The notes: generated from the sequence alone by a model not told the origin. 64,000 nucleotides of DNA from Gp7-AA10 sp035636095 (GCA_035636095.1 DASPZU010000066.1:1-64000), one strand, 5' to 3'; shown: positions 17,066 to 25,586, counted from the first letter of the stretch. A program made the numbers and translations.

Positions 17066-17148
17066 AAAATCGCCGGGCCCGAACGCAGCAGAGCGTTCTG
17101 CTACCTTTGGCCGATGCTCTGAGGCCGCGGCGGTAGCATAATCATCGT

Positions 17149-18462
17149 ATGGAACCGACCAAGGAATCGGTGTCGGACAAGGGCTGCGACACGACGGCAC
17201 TGCCGGACGAGATCTGGACCGAGAGTCTGGAAAGGCTCAAGGCGAGGCTCGAGGAGGAGACCAGCGAACGCCGCCGCGCGCATTGCATGGCCCACATTCA
17301 GAGCCACGCCGTGCAGCTCGCGCTCGATCTGATCGTCCGCGAAGCCGATATCGAAGGCTTCTTCCGCGCATTCATGAAGTCGCTGATCGAGACCGGCGAG
17401 AGCCACGCCTGCGGCGTCTGGCTCCTCGACGAAGAGGGCACGCGGTGCGATCTGTGGATGGCCTACATCGGCGAGAAACTGTTCGTGAAAGACGGTCCCG
17501 ATTGGGACGCGCTGACCATGCCGCGCGACGCGATGGCGGCGTATCTCTTCGAATTCAAGCAGGGTTGGAGCGAGACAATTGAATATTGCGGTGATGATGC
17601 CCGTCTGCCGGAGAGCGTTCGCACATTCAACAAGTCGATCGGCCTGACGGCGGTGGCGGTCACCCCGCTCGTCCTCCCGTCTCGCAACCTCGGATGGATT
17701 GCACTCTCCACCGCCGACGCGCAACCGGAGGAGGCGCCCTGGCGGCGCCTGCTGTTGGAAGCGACCGCGCGTCAGGCCACCCTGGCGCTGCATCAGAGCC
17801 GGCTGGCGGAACAGAGCCGCATCGAAGCGCGGCATCAGGCGGTGCTGGAAGAGCGCAATCGGATTGCGCGCGACATTCACGACACGCTGGCGCAGGGATT
17901 CGCGGCCATCCTGATGCAATTGCAATCGGTGCAGCGGGCGCCGGGTCTGCAGCCTAACATCGCCAGGAGTATCGACGACGCCGTCGACCTCGCCCGAACG
18001 CACATGATCGAGGCGCGAAGATCGGTGGGAGCGCTTCGGCCGCAGGAGATCGCCGCCGGCGATGTCGTGGCCGTCCTCGAGCGCACCACCGACCTGGCGC
18101 GGCGAACGACCGACGTACCGATCGAGCTGTTCGTGGAAGAGCTTCCGGCACTCGATGGAGTGGTCGAACGCGAGATCATCGGCATTGCACAGGAAGCATT
18201 GACGAACGCGGTCCGCCACGCGCGCGCACGCAAGATCACCATTCACGCCGCAGCCACGCGGTCGGACGGATTCCGTCTTTCCGTTGCCGACGATGGACGC
18301 GGCATCGCCAAGGAGCGCTTTGGCGCGGGCTTCGGCCTGACCAGCATGCAGGAGCGCGCGGAGAGAATCGGCGGCTCTTTGACGATCGTCACCGCGCCGC
18401 GAGCAGGAACGGAAGTGGTGCTGGCATGGGAGCCGCCGGCCTTCAGCATCCCGAATCCATGA
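17149..18462 (+). CDS. Soluble GAF-domain sensor histidine kinase (NarL-system type)
   Basis: A 437-residue cytoplasmic kinase without membrane segments. Residues about 40-215 form a GAF-like sensor (AFMKSLIETGESHACGVWLL). HisKA_3 follows, with the phosphorylated His at residue 244 (ARDIHDTLAQGFAA). The HATPase_c domain has N-box EALTNAVRHARARK and G-box DDGRGIAKERFGAGFGLTSM. Its stop overlaps the start of the regulator gene (ATGA), so the two form one system. The signal is unknown. Confidence 0.93.
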   Translation: MEPTKESVSDKGCDTTALPDEIWTESLERLKARLEEETSERRRAHCMAHIQSHAVQLALDLIVREADIEGFFRAFMKSLIETGESHACGVWLLDEEGTRCDLWMAYIGEKLFVKDGPDWDALTMPRDAMAAYLFEFKQGWSETIEYCGDDARLPESVRTFNKSIGLTAVAVTPLVLPSRNLGWIALSTADAQPEEAPWRRLLLEATARQATLALHQSRLAEQSRIEARHQAVLEERNRIARDIHDTLAQGFAAILMQLQSVQRAPGLQPNIARSIDDAVDLARTHMIEARRSVGALRPQEIAAGDVVAVLERTTDLARRTTDVPIELFVEELPALDGVVEREIIGIAQEALTNAVRHARARKITIHAAATRSDGFRLSVADDGRGIAKERFGAGFGLTSMQERAERIGGSLTIVTAPRAGTEVVLAWEPPAFSIPNP

Positions 18463-19085
18463 TCGAACCCGCGGGCGTTCTCGTTGTTGACGACCACGCG
18501 CTCGTGCGCACCGGCGTCGTCAACATCATCAGCCACGAGGCCGACCTCCGCGTGGTGGCAGAAGCCGCCAACGGAGCGGAGGCGGTGGTTGCATTTGCGA
18601 AACATCATCCCGACGTCGTTTTGCTCGATCTGCGGATGCCGGTGATGGAAGGCGTGGAGGCGGTCCGGCAGATTCGCGAGCTCGATCCGAACGCCAGGGT
18701 CATCGTGCTGACGACCTACGATACCGACGAAGACATCACGCGCGCGCTGAAGGCGGGCGCGAAGGCTTACGTGCTCAAAGACATCACCGCCGACGAGTTG
18801 ATCGCCTGCATCCACGATGTCATTGCCGGCAAGACCTATCTCGCGCCGGCCGCCGCGGCCAAGCTGGCCGAAGGCCTGACGCGGGTGCAGGTGACGCCGC
18901 GCGAGCTGTCGACGCTGCGCCTCATGGCCGACGGCAAATCAAACAAGGAAATCGCCAGCACCCTCGGCATCAGCGAGCGCACCGTCAAGAGTCACCTCGG
19001 TCATCTCTTTGAGAAGCTCGGCGTCACCAGCCGCACCGAGGCGATCAAGGTCGCGACCCGGCGCGGGCTGGTGCGTATGGACTGA
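18459..19085 (+). CDS. NarL/LuxR-family response regulator
   Basis: A 208-residue regulator paired with the kinase just upstream. The receiver domain has VVDDHALVRTG, the phospho-acceptor Asp57 (DVVLLDLRMPVMEG) and Lys in KAYVLKDITADE. The C-terminal LuxR helix-turn-helix is LRLMADGKSNKEIASTLGIS with TVKSHLGHLFEKLGV. The ATG at 18459 was preferred over one at 18426 because it overlaps the kinase stop. The next gene starts at its own stop codon (TGATG). Confidence 0.93.
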   Translation: MIEPAGVLVVDDHALVRTGVVNIISHEADLRVVAEAANGAEAVVAFAKHHPDVVLLDLRMPVMEGVEAVRQIRELDPNARVIVLTTYDTDEDITRALKAGAKAYVLKDITADELIACIHDVIAGKTYLAPAAAAKLAEGLTRVQVTPRELSTLRLMADGKSNKEIASTLGISERTVKSHLGHLFEKLGVTSRTEAIKVATRRGLVRMD

Positions 19086-19645
19086 TGCGAAAAGTCATCC
19101 TGAAGATGGCGATGTCGGTTGACGGGTTCGTCAACGGTCCCAACGGGGAGTTGGAGTGGGTGTTTGAAACGATGGACGCCGAATTGACGAAGTGGATCGT
19201 CGACTCCGTGTGGCAAGCCGGCGTCCACATCATGGGGGCGAAGACCTATCAAGACATGGCAGCCTTTTGGCCGAACCCGAGCGTGCAGCCTCCCGAGCAT
19301 CGACCGTTCGCGGCGCCGATGAACGAGATTCCTAAAGTCGTTTTCTCTAAAGCGCTGAAAGAGGCGACTTGGAAAGAGTCGCGCATCGCGCGCGGCGATC
19401 TTCGCGAGGAGATTGCGCGTCTCAGGCAGCAGCCGGGTAAGCCGATTCTCGCGCATGGCGGGGCGCGCTTCGCGCAATCGCTCGCGAGGGAGAACCTGAT
19501 CGACGAATACCGCATCGTCACGCACCCGGTCGCCCTGGGCGGCGGAGCGCCTCTGTTCAAGGATTTGCCTTCACATCTGAATCTGAAACTGCAAGGCGCG
19601 ACGACATTTGCGTCGGGCGTGGTCGCGCACATCTACGAACGCTGA
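19085..19645 (+). CDS. Dihydrofolate-reductase-like protein (RibD C-terminal domain family)
   Basis: A 186-residue protein of the RibD_C/DHFR fold. MRKVILKMAMSVDGFV is the characteristic start, IMGAKTYQDMAAFWP the middle motif, and ILAHGGARFAQSL followed by IDEYRIVTHPVALGGGAPLF the NADPH-binding end. Family members are reductases of uncertain substrate. It shares one base with the response regulator stop and is probably transcribed with the kinase pair. Confidence 0.9.
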   Translation: MRKVILKMAMSVDGFVNGPNGELEWVFETMDAELTKWIVDSVWQAGVHIMGAKTYQDMAAFWPNPSVQPPEHRPFAAPMNEIPKVVFSKALKEATWKESRIARGDLREEIARLRQQPGKPILAHGGARFAQSLARENLIDEYRIVTHPVALGGGAPLFKDLPSHLNLKLQGATTFASGVVAHIYER

Positions 19646-19653
19646 CGGCATTT

Positions 19654-20355
19654 ATGATGAAAAGAAAAAGCAAGAAGGCACTTCCCAAAATCGTCTCGCA
19701 AAATGCGTGGCAGAAGGCTCATGCAAAGCTGTTGGCGAAGGAAAAGGCTGCCACTCGTGCGCGAGACGCGCTGGCTGCGGAACGGCGTCGGCAGCCGATG
19801 GTGGAAATCGAAAAGGAGTATCTGTTCGAGGGACCCCAGGGCAAAGCCACTCTGCTCGATCTGTTCGAAGGACGCCGCCAGCTCATCGTCTATCACTTCA
19901 TGTTCGCGCCTGGAGTTGATGGTTGGCCGAAGGCCGGCTGACCCGGCTGCTCATTATGTGTTGACCAGTTTGGTCACCTTGCCCATCTCCACGCACGCGA
20001 CACGTCATTCGCCCTGATTTCGCGCGCGCCGCTGGCGAACATCGAACGTTATCGAAAACGCATGGGGTGGACGATACCGTGGTACTCGTCGCACGACAGT
20101 GACTTCAATGTCGACTTCGGTCTAACAACCAAGCGTGGTGAGACTTTCGGCCTCAGCGTTTTCCTGCGCGATGGCGACAAGATCTTTCGCACCTACTTCA
20201 CGTCGCTTCGCGGCGTCGAGGCCCTCGGCAGTGTCTGGACATTCCTCGATCTCACCCCACTCGGACGGCAAGAGGATTGGGAGAATTCGCCGGAGGGCTG
20301 GCCGCAGACCCCGCGCTACCAGTGGTGGCGCCGCCACGACGAATATGGTTCGTGA
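19654..20355 (+). CDS. DUF899-family dithiol oxidoreductase, candidate selenoprotein (in-frame TGA at codon 96)
   Basis: Codons 1-95 and 97-233 are one frame, broken only by TGA at 19939-19941. Both halves match the DUF899 (COG4312) thioredoxin-like family: ARDALAAERRRQPMVEIEKE, GRRQLIVYHFMF, then after the TGA PGCSLCVDQFGHLAHLHARD, FALISRAPLANIERYRKRMG and LDLTPLGRQEDW. DUF899 proteins have a redox C-x-x-C at exactly this spot; here it reads [TGA]-P-G-C, so Sec96 and Cys99 would form the redox pair. A hairpin with a G-first loop lies 26 bases downstream (19962-19976), which fits a bacterial SECIS. A chance nonsense mutation is possible but would have to fall on this one codon. If TGA were read as stop, only 95 residues would be made. 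Confidence 0.72.
19962..19976 (+). promoter_or_regulatory. Candidate bacterial SECIS hairpin
   Basis: TGACCA-GTT-TGGTCA is a perfect 6-bp stem with the 3-base loop GTT. The loop begins 26 bases after the in-frame TGA. Known bacterial SECIS elements lie just 3' of the UGA, with a short upper stem and a G among the first loop bases, so spacing and loop both fit. A folding and covariance test was not possible here. Confidence 0.55.
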
Positions 20356-20405
20356 AATCCGAATTATGCCGCTGGCTGACATATATCAATAGATAGAGTT
20401 CGCAC

Positions 20406-20798
20406 ATGTCTGACGAAATCATCGGCGCCGGGGGCGAGGTGATCGTCATCGATTTCCGCCGAAGCGGGAGCATGCAGACGGCAGTCATCGGCATGAATAA
20501 CGGCTCTTCGCTCAGTGCGCTGGCCTCGCAGCTCATCGCGAAGGCGTTCAACGTGAAGCGAGCATCGGACATCGCGATGGTGGTCACGGATGACGGCAAG
20601 GCCGACGACTGCATCGCGCCAATGTCGAATCATGATGCGGCGAGGATGCTTTCGCGAATCACAAAACGGCCGGTCGTGTACGTCGATGTTCCCGAGAACA
20701 TCGCCCGGCAATCGATGCGACACCTCGGAATGCCGGCGTCGCTCGTCGAAGCACTACTGCGAGACGACCGGCGATCCGATCACTCGCGCAGTACTTGA
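20406..20798 (+). CDS. Hypothetical protein with NmrA-like C-terminal segment
   Basis: A frame of 130 codons. The last half, SNHDAARMLSRITKRPVVYV then DVPENIARQSMRHLGMPASL, closely resembles the C-terminal end of NmrA/NAD(P)-binding proteins (usually ...YVDVPxExARQxxxxxGMPxWxxEAL). The first 60 residues have no Rossmann glycine motif and are not recognised. It may be the remnant of a longer gene, or a start inside lost sequence. Its end overlaps the convergent gene by 19 bases. Confidence 0.45.
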   Translation: MSDEIIGAGGEVIVIDFRRSGSMQTAVIGMNNGSSLSALASQLIAKAFNVKRASDIAMVVTDDGKADDCIAPMSNHDAARMLSRITKRPVVYVDVPENIARQSMRHLGMPASLVEALLRDDRRSDHSRST

Positions 20799-22456
20799 TG
20801 CACGAAGGCAACCGCGATCGAGCCTTCGCCGACCGCTGAGGCCACGCGTTTGATGTTGCCGCCTCGCACGTCTCCGACCGCGAAGATGCCGGGCCGGTTG
20901 GTCTCGAGAAGATGCGGCTGCCGCGCCAGCGGCCACTGCGCGGTGCCCAGATCCTCCTGCGAGAGATCGGGACCGGTCTTGATGAATCCGTGATCGTCGA
21001 GCGCGACGCAGCCGTTGAGCCATTTGGTCGCCGGCACTGCGCCCGTCATCACGAAAACGTGGCGGATGTTTTCAACAGTGTCGGTTCCGCTGTTCTCATC
21101 ACGACAACGCACGCGCTCCAGGTGCCTCCCACCCTCGAGCGCAACGATCTGACAACTCGTCCTGACCTCGATGGCTGGATTGTCTTCGATGCGCCGGACC
21201 AGATAGCGCGACATGCTCTCGGCCAATCCACCCGATCGGACCAGCATGATCGCGCGACTGGCGTGCCCCGCCAGGAAGACCGCCGCCTGACCAGCCGAAT
21301 TGCCGCCGCCGACGATGATCACCTTCTCGCCTTTGCATAGTTGTGCTTCCATGGGCGTGGCGATGTAGTAAACGCCTGCACTGTTGAAGCTGGCGAGATT
21401 CTCGATGGGCAAGCCTCGATATTCGGCGCCGGTGGCGATGATGATGGTGCGGGCCGTGACGCGCGCTCCATTCTCGATCTCGATGGCGTACGGTCGTCTC
21501 TCGCACCGCAACTGCGTGGCGCCTTTGGCGATGATCATCTGGGCGCCGAATTTCTCGGCTTGACTGAATGCGCGTGTGGCCAGCTCCTCACCGGTAATGC
21601 CGGAGGGGAAGCCGAGGTAGTTTTCGATGCGCATGCTGGAGCCGGCCTGACCGCCGGGCGCATTCGCTTCGACCATCAAGACGTCGAGACCTTCCGACGC
21701 GGCATACACTGCGGCGCCTAGACCGGCCGGACCTGCGCCTACGATCACCACGTCGCGAATGTGACTCTCGTCGACGTCGATGGCCTCATTGAATCCGATG
21801 CAATCGGCAATCTCCGCGTTGGTCGGATTCCGAAGGGTCGCTTCACCGCGACAGATCACCACGGGAATGTCGGCGGTCGAGACCTTCAGGCGATCGAGGG
21901 ATTCCTGAGAGACTTCGTCGACGTCGAGGTCGACATATGTATATGGATGCGCATTCCGCGAGAGGAACTCACGGATCTGCAGGGTTCGAGGCGAGTACCT
22001 CGAGCCCAGCACCACCACGTCTCCGAAGCCGCGATCGATGAGCGCGACCCGCCGCAGGATGAACGCCCGCATGAAGATCTCGCTGAGCTCGGCGTCCGTT
22101 TGCAGCAGCGCCAGAAGGTCGTCGCGTTGTACTTCGATGACTTCGCCGGCGTCGATCACGCGGATGGTCGCCAGGCCGCGCCGGCCGGTCAGCAGATTCA
22201 GCTCGCCGCTGAATTGACCGCTGTGATGCGTCGTGACCACTTCCTCGCCAGTACAGGAGGAGCGTACGACCTCCAGCTCTCCGGCCGTGACCAGGAACAA
22301 CGGGAAGTGCTGCTGACCTGCCTCCATGAGCACATCGCCGCGCTGCACCGTGCGTCTTCGTCCGTGAGCAGCGATGCGTGCGATCTGCTCCGGCGTCAAG
22401 ATCGGAAAAACCTGTTCTTCACGCGGCGCGACAGTCAGGGGAACGGAGGCAGACAT
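20780..22456 (-). CDS. Three-module FAD oxidoreductase: cNMP-binding + glutaredoxin-like + thioredoxin-reductase-like
   Basis: A 558-residue protein. Residues about 15-130 form a cyclic-nucleotide-binding domain (GRRRTVQRGDVLMEAGQQ, ... GQFSGELNLLTGRRGLATIR). Residues about 145-225 form a thioredoxin-fold segment (VVLGSRYSPRTLQIREFLSR), without a CxxC. Residues about 235-555 form a TrxR-like flavoprotein with GAGPAGLGAAVYAASEGLDV, VVGGGNSAGQAAVFLA-type NADPH site (IVGGGNSAGQAAVFLAGHAS) and the closing FAVGDVRGG. The CATC redox motif of true thioredoxin reductases is absent (YYIATPMEAQLC instead). It probably transfers electrons without a dithiol of its own. Confidence 0.9.
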   Translation of the reverse strand: MSASVPLTVAPREEQVFPILTPEQIARIAAHGRRRTVQRGDVLMEAGQQHFPLFLVTAGELEVVRSSCTGEEVVTTHHSGQFSGELNLLTGRRGLATIRVIDAGEVIEVQRDDLLALLQTDAELSEIFMRAFILRRVALIDRGFGDVVVLGSRYSPRTLQIREFLSRNAHPYTYVDLDVDEVSQESLDRLKVSTADIPVVICRGEATLRNPTNAEIADCIGFNEAIDVDESHIRDVVIVGAGPAGLGAAVYAASEGLDVLMVEANAPGGQAGSSMRIENYLGFPSGITGEELATRAFSQAEKFGAQMIIAKGATQLRCERRPYAIEIENGARVTARTIIIATGAEYRGLPIENLASFNSAGVYYIATPMEAQLCKGEKVIIVGGGNSAGQAAVFLAGHASRAIMLVRSGGLAESMSRYLVRRIEDNPAIEVRTSCQIVALEGGRHLERVRCRDENSGTDTVENIRHVFVMTGAVPATKWLNGCVALDDHGFIKTGPDLSQEDLGTAQWPLARQPHLLETNRPGIFAVGDVRGGNIKRVASAVGEGSIAVAFVHQVLRE

Positions 22457-22477
22457 GACGTCATCCTAACCCCGCGG

Positions 22478-23068
22478 TCAATCCGCTTTGACCAGCGGCA
22501 CGTCGACGAGGTGCTGCGACAGGAACCACACTTGTTTCTCGTTGCCCCGAATGACATCGGAGACAAGGAGATCGTTCGTCCCATCGTCGCCTGATTTCGC
22601 CGCCTGCCGCGCCATCGTGCGCGCTTCCTCGAGCACGATTTCATGGGCGTGCAGAAGTCGCGAGATTTGCACCGGCACTTCTTCGCGGCCCTTGGGCGGG
22701 CGCGGGATGATGGTCGTCTCCGCGATGTCGGGTGCCATCGCGAGGCCGACGCCGCCCAGCGACTGGATCCGCTCGGCGATTGCGTCCACCAGATCGTTCT
22801 GCTCTTCGTAGTGCTTATCGAAGAGAAGATGCAATTGATAGAACGTGGGTCCGCCGACCTGCCAGTGGTGCTTTTTGTAGAGATCGCGCAGCGTGAACGT
22901 GTCGGCGAGAACCTGATTGAGATTCTCGACGCTCTGCTTCGCGACCTTCTGTGAGAGCGCGATCGGCATCGGCACGGTCTGGCTGAACGCCTGAAACTCG
23001 TGTGCGCTCTGGCGGCTCAGCGGGCGCGCACGCGCCGCGATCGCCTCGGTATTTTTCTTTTTGGCCAT
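22478..23068 (-). CDS. dps: Dps/ferritin-like DNA-protection protein
   Basis: A 196-residue ferritin-like protein. The ferroxidase residues typical of Dps are present: YKKHHWQVGGPTFYQLHLLF (His) and DKHYEEQNDLVDAIAERI (Asp/Glu). The Lys/Arg-rich N-terminal tail is typical of Dps proteins that touch DNA. AAGGAG six bases before the ATG at 23068 fixes the start. Dps stores iron and protects DNA under oxidative stress; the adjacent flavoprotein and DksA-like gene suggest a stress group. Confidence 0.9.
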   Translation of the reverse strand: MAKKKNTEAIAARARPLSRQSAHEFQAFSQTVPMPIALSQKVAKQSVENLNQVLADTFTLRDLYKKHHWQVGGPTFYQLHLLFDKHYEEQNDLVDAIAERIQSLGGVGLAMAPDIAETTIIPRPPKGREEVPVQISRLLHAHEIVLEEARTMARQAAKSGDDGTNDLLVSDVIRGNEKQVWFLSQHLVDVPLVKAD

Positions 23069-23098
23069 TTGGATCTCCTTCCAGCTTCGCATTCTGAT

Positions 23099-23464
23099 CT
23101 ACAGCGTCCAGTTTCTCTCGCGCCCTGCTGCCTCGAGCAATGTCTGATGCTTCAGGCAGTAGGGCGTCCACGGGACCGCGTCGAGACGTTTCGGTTCGAT
23201 CGGGCCCCCGTCGACGAGACATTTGCCGAAAGTGCCGTCATCGATCCGACGGAGCGCATCCTGCACTTGCTGCAGAATCATCGAGTTGAGCTCGGCCGCG
23301 GTGAATTCAGAATCGATGGCCACGTCGGACACGCTGGCATCGCCGGCATCGTGCGGAGTGTCGATCAATTCTCCGCGGCCATCTTCGAGATCGCGAGAGG
23401 TACTCGCGTCGAGCTTCTTTTCAAGGTCGAGCAGCCGTCGCTTGTAACGTTGAATGTTGATCAT
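23099..23464 (-). CDS. DksA/TraR-family protein with altered zinc finger
   Basis: A 121-residue protein with the coiled-coil-like N-terminus and C-terminal finger of TraR/DksA proteins (LRRIDDGTFGKC, then RLDAVPWTPYCLKHQ). The usual C-x2-C...C-x2-C is changed to C-x2-D...C-x2-H, so metal binding, if any, uses a C-D-C-H set. DksA-like proteins modulate RNA polymerase. Its ATG overlaps the stop of the upstream PEP mutase family gene. Confidence 0.8.
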   Translation of the reverse strand: MINIQRYKRRLLDLEKKLDASTSRDLEDGRGELIDTPHDAGDASVSDVAIDSEFTAAELNSMILQQVQDALRRIDDGTFGKCLVDGGPIEPKRLDAVPWTPYCLKHQTLLEAAGRERNWTL

Positions 23465-24279
23465 GATCCGAAATATCCGTTCATCTCCGCGCCGGGAATT
23501 GCGCGGCCGAGCGCGGAGAACGTTCCCTTCTCGGCGATCTCTCTCGCCGCTGCCAGAAATCCGGTCCAGGCCGTGCGTGCAAGCGCGCCGCCCACGCTGA
23601 TCCGACGCACGCCCGCCGCAGCCAGCTCAGCCACGGTCGTGAAGTCGCTTCCCGCAAGAACATTCACTGGTTTGGGCGCGACCGCTTCCACGACCGCCTT
23701 GATGTCGCCGATCTTTCGCAATCCTGGCGCATAGAGGCAGTCGGCGCCGGCCGCGGCGTACGCTGCCAGACGGCGAATCGTCTCGTCAAAGTCAGGGCGA
23801 CCGGCAATGAAGCCCTCCGAGCGCGCGGTGAGAAGAACGCCCGTGCCGCTCTTCTCGATCGCCGCCCGCGCGGCACGGACTCGCGCCACCGAAAGATCAA
23901 ATTCGAACAGGGGATTCGCTGCATCGCCGGTCGAATCTTCGATCGATATGCCGGCGATCCCTGTCGCAACCGCGGCGGCTACGTTGTCCGCGACTCCGTG
24001 AGCGTCAACCGCGAAGCCTCCCTCGAAGTCGGCATTGATGGGGACGTCTACGGCGGCGGTGATGGCGCGGAAATGCGCCAGCGCTTGTTCGAGCGGGACG
24101 TGGTTATCGCGACGACCCACGGACCACGCGAATCCCGAGCTGGTCGTCGCCAGCGCCGGAAATCCGAGCTGGACCAGAAGCTTCGCGCTGCCGGGATCCC
24201 ATGGATTCGGCATCACGAAGCATCCCGACTGATGAAGCTGGCGAAATCGGTCCGTCGATCTGGTCATCTGCGCGAGCAT
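23461..24279 (-). CDS. Isocitrate lyase/PEP mutase family protein
   Basis: A 272-residue TIM-barrel protein. Motifs include FVMPNPWDPGSAKLLVQLGF, LATTSSGFAWSVGR, PINADFEGGFA (the D-x-E metal site) and GISIEDSTG. It lacks the KKCGH loop of true isocitrate lyases, so it fits the oxaloacetate decarboxylase/PEP mutase-like group of unknown substrate. Starts at 24279 and 24267 are both possible; neither has a clear ribosome-binding site. Confidence 0.88.
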   Translation of the reverse strand: MLAQMTRSTDRFRQLHQSGCFVMPNPWDPGSAKLLVQLGFPALATTSSGFAWSVGRRDNHVPLEQALAHFRAITAAVDVPINADFEGGFAVDAHGVADNVAAAVATGIAGISIEDSTGDAANPLFEFDLSVARVRAARAAIEKSGTGVLLTARSEGFIAGRPDFDETIRRLAAYAAAGADCLYAPGLRKIGDIKAVVEAVAPKPVNVLAGSDFTTVAELAAAGVRRISVGGALARTAWTGFLAAAREIAEKGTFSALGRAIPGAEMNGYFGS

Positions 24280-24472
24280 ATCCGAACAAAGCTTCCACAG
24301 CGTCGCCGATCGGATCGCCGTTGCAGCATCGTCTTCTCGCGAACTTTGCTCAACAACGTGTGCACGCCATCTGTGGAAGGATGTGGAAAACCGCGAAAAA
24401 TGTAACAGCGAAAACTATTGCGCGCGCGCTTTCGTGAACCTATCTTGTCGCTCGTCTCAATACGAACGCTTC

Positions 24473-24659
24473 ATCGCAGATGTCAACGTGTTGAGGTCGC
24501 CTCGAGGGACGCGATGGGTCAAGCGAGGTGAAACGATTTCGGCGGGAACGCGCTATCGCAGATGTCAACCTGACGAAGTCGGTCGCAGTAACGCGATGAG
24601 TTGCTGAGGCAAATTTGGCGCGAATGCCCCCTTGTGGATGTTAACGCGCTGAGAAAGGT
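24473..24659 (+). other. Three degenerate ~80-nt direct repeats ahead of a terminator; possible RNA
   Basis: GATGT(C/T)AAC followed by a loosely conserved 70-base stretch (ACGCGATGRGT ... GAGG ... TTT.GGCG) recurs at 24479, 24561 and 24637, with spacings of 82 and 76 bases. The first unit can fold TCGCCTCG with CGAGGTGA. The run ends in an intrinsic terminator on the same strand. No protein frame fits. This fills most of the 449-base gap 24280-24728; the rest (24280-24472) shows nothing else. It may be a small RNA or a leader of the pirin gene. Confidence 0.35.
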
Positions 24660-24694
24660 TCCGGGATACAAGGGATCCCGGACCCGTTTTTTTT
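24660..24694 (+). terminator. Rho-independent terminator before pirin gene
   Basis: An 8-bp perfect stem, TCCGGGAT / ATCCCGGA, with a 7-base loop, then CCCG and eight T residues on the plus strand. It lies 35 bases before the pirin start. No plus-strand protein gene ends upstream, so it should end a short RNA or act as an attenuator. Confidence 0.75.
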
Positions 24695-24728
24695 CGTGTG
24701 GAATGCACTTTTGTTGTACTGAGTGATC

Positions 24729-25586
24729 ATGCCCACACGCTCTGTCAGCCAGCTCGTCCATGCCACCCCGCAGCTGGAGGGAGAAGGGATGCTCGTGACG
24801 CGTCCGTTTCCCACGCCGCGTCTCGACCACTTCGATCCCTTTTTGCTTCTCGACCGCATGGGACCGGTGACCCACGGCCCGGGCGAGGCGAAGGGCGCAC
24901 CCGATCATCCGCATCGCGGCTTCGAGACCGTGACATACATCCTCGACGGGGCCGTCGAGCACAAGGACTCGCAGGGCAATCACGGCCGCATCGGCGCCGG
25001 TGACGTGCAGTGGATGACGGCCGGCTCGGGGGTGATTCACTCCGAGATGCCTTCCGAAGAAATCCTTCGCAGCGGCGGGCGACTGCACGGATTTCAACTG
25101 TGGGTCAACCTCCCCCGGACCGACAAGATGATGAAGCCGCGTTATCAGGAACTGCGCTCTTCCGAGATCCCGACTGCCAAGAGCGCGGATGGCAAAGTCA
25201 CCGTGACCGTGATCGCCGGTGAGTCCCTCGGCACGCAGGCAACCATCGACACGCGGACGCCGATCATGTACCTGCACGTGCGCCTCGCCGCCGGCGGTCG
25301 CTTTACGCAAGTGATCCCTGAGGAATACAACGCGTTTGCTTTCATCGTGAGCGGGCAGGCGGCTTTCGGCGATCGGATCGCGCGCGAGAACGACATGGTC
25401 ATCTTCGGCCGCGACGGTGACGCAGTGACGATCACCACCGAGAGTGGGGCAGAAGTGCTCCTCATCGGCGGCGTTCCGCTGAATGAGCCGATCGCGCGCT
25501 ATGGACCGTTTGTGATGAACACGGCAGGCGAGATCCGCCAGGCCATGATCGACTATCAGAGCGGCCACTTCGGCGAGATCAGCTAA
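24729..25586 (+). CDS. Pirin-family cupin protein
   Basis: A 285-residue bicupin. The N-terminal domain has the pirin motif HPHRGFETVTYILDGAVEHK and GDVQWMTAGSGVIHSEMP with the metal-binding His and Glu residues. The second domain lacks these. Pirins include quercetinases and regulatory proteins. A GTG six bases upstream (24723) is an alternative start. Its end overlaps the convergent CDF transporter gene by four bases. Confidence 0.92.
   Translation: MPTRSVSQLVHATPQLEGEGMLVTRPFPTPRLDHFDPFLLLDRMGPVTHGPGEAKGAPDHPHRGFETVTYILDGAVEHKDSQGNHGRIGAGDVQWMTAGSGVIHSEMPSEEILRSGGRLHGFQLWVNLPRTDKMMKPRYQELRSSEIPTAKSADGKVTVTVIAGESLGTQATIDTRTPIMYLHVRLAAGGRFTQVIPEEYNAFAFIVSGQAAFGDRIARENDMVIFGRDGDAVTITTESGAEVLLIGGVPLNEPIARYGPFVMNTAGEIRQAMIDYQSGHFGEIS

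Noticed and set aside
17081..17102. Hairpin GAACGC...GCGTTC after the DinB gene as terminator
   Set aside because: Two competing 6-bp stems are possible and no T-run follows; evidence is too weak.
20406..20798. Idea that the NmrA-like gene is a readthrough tail of DUF899
   Set aside because: It is in another frame, 50 bases after the DUF899 stop, with no related domain.
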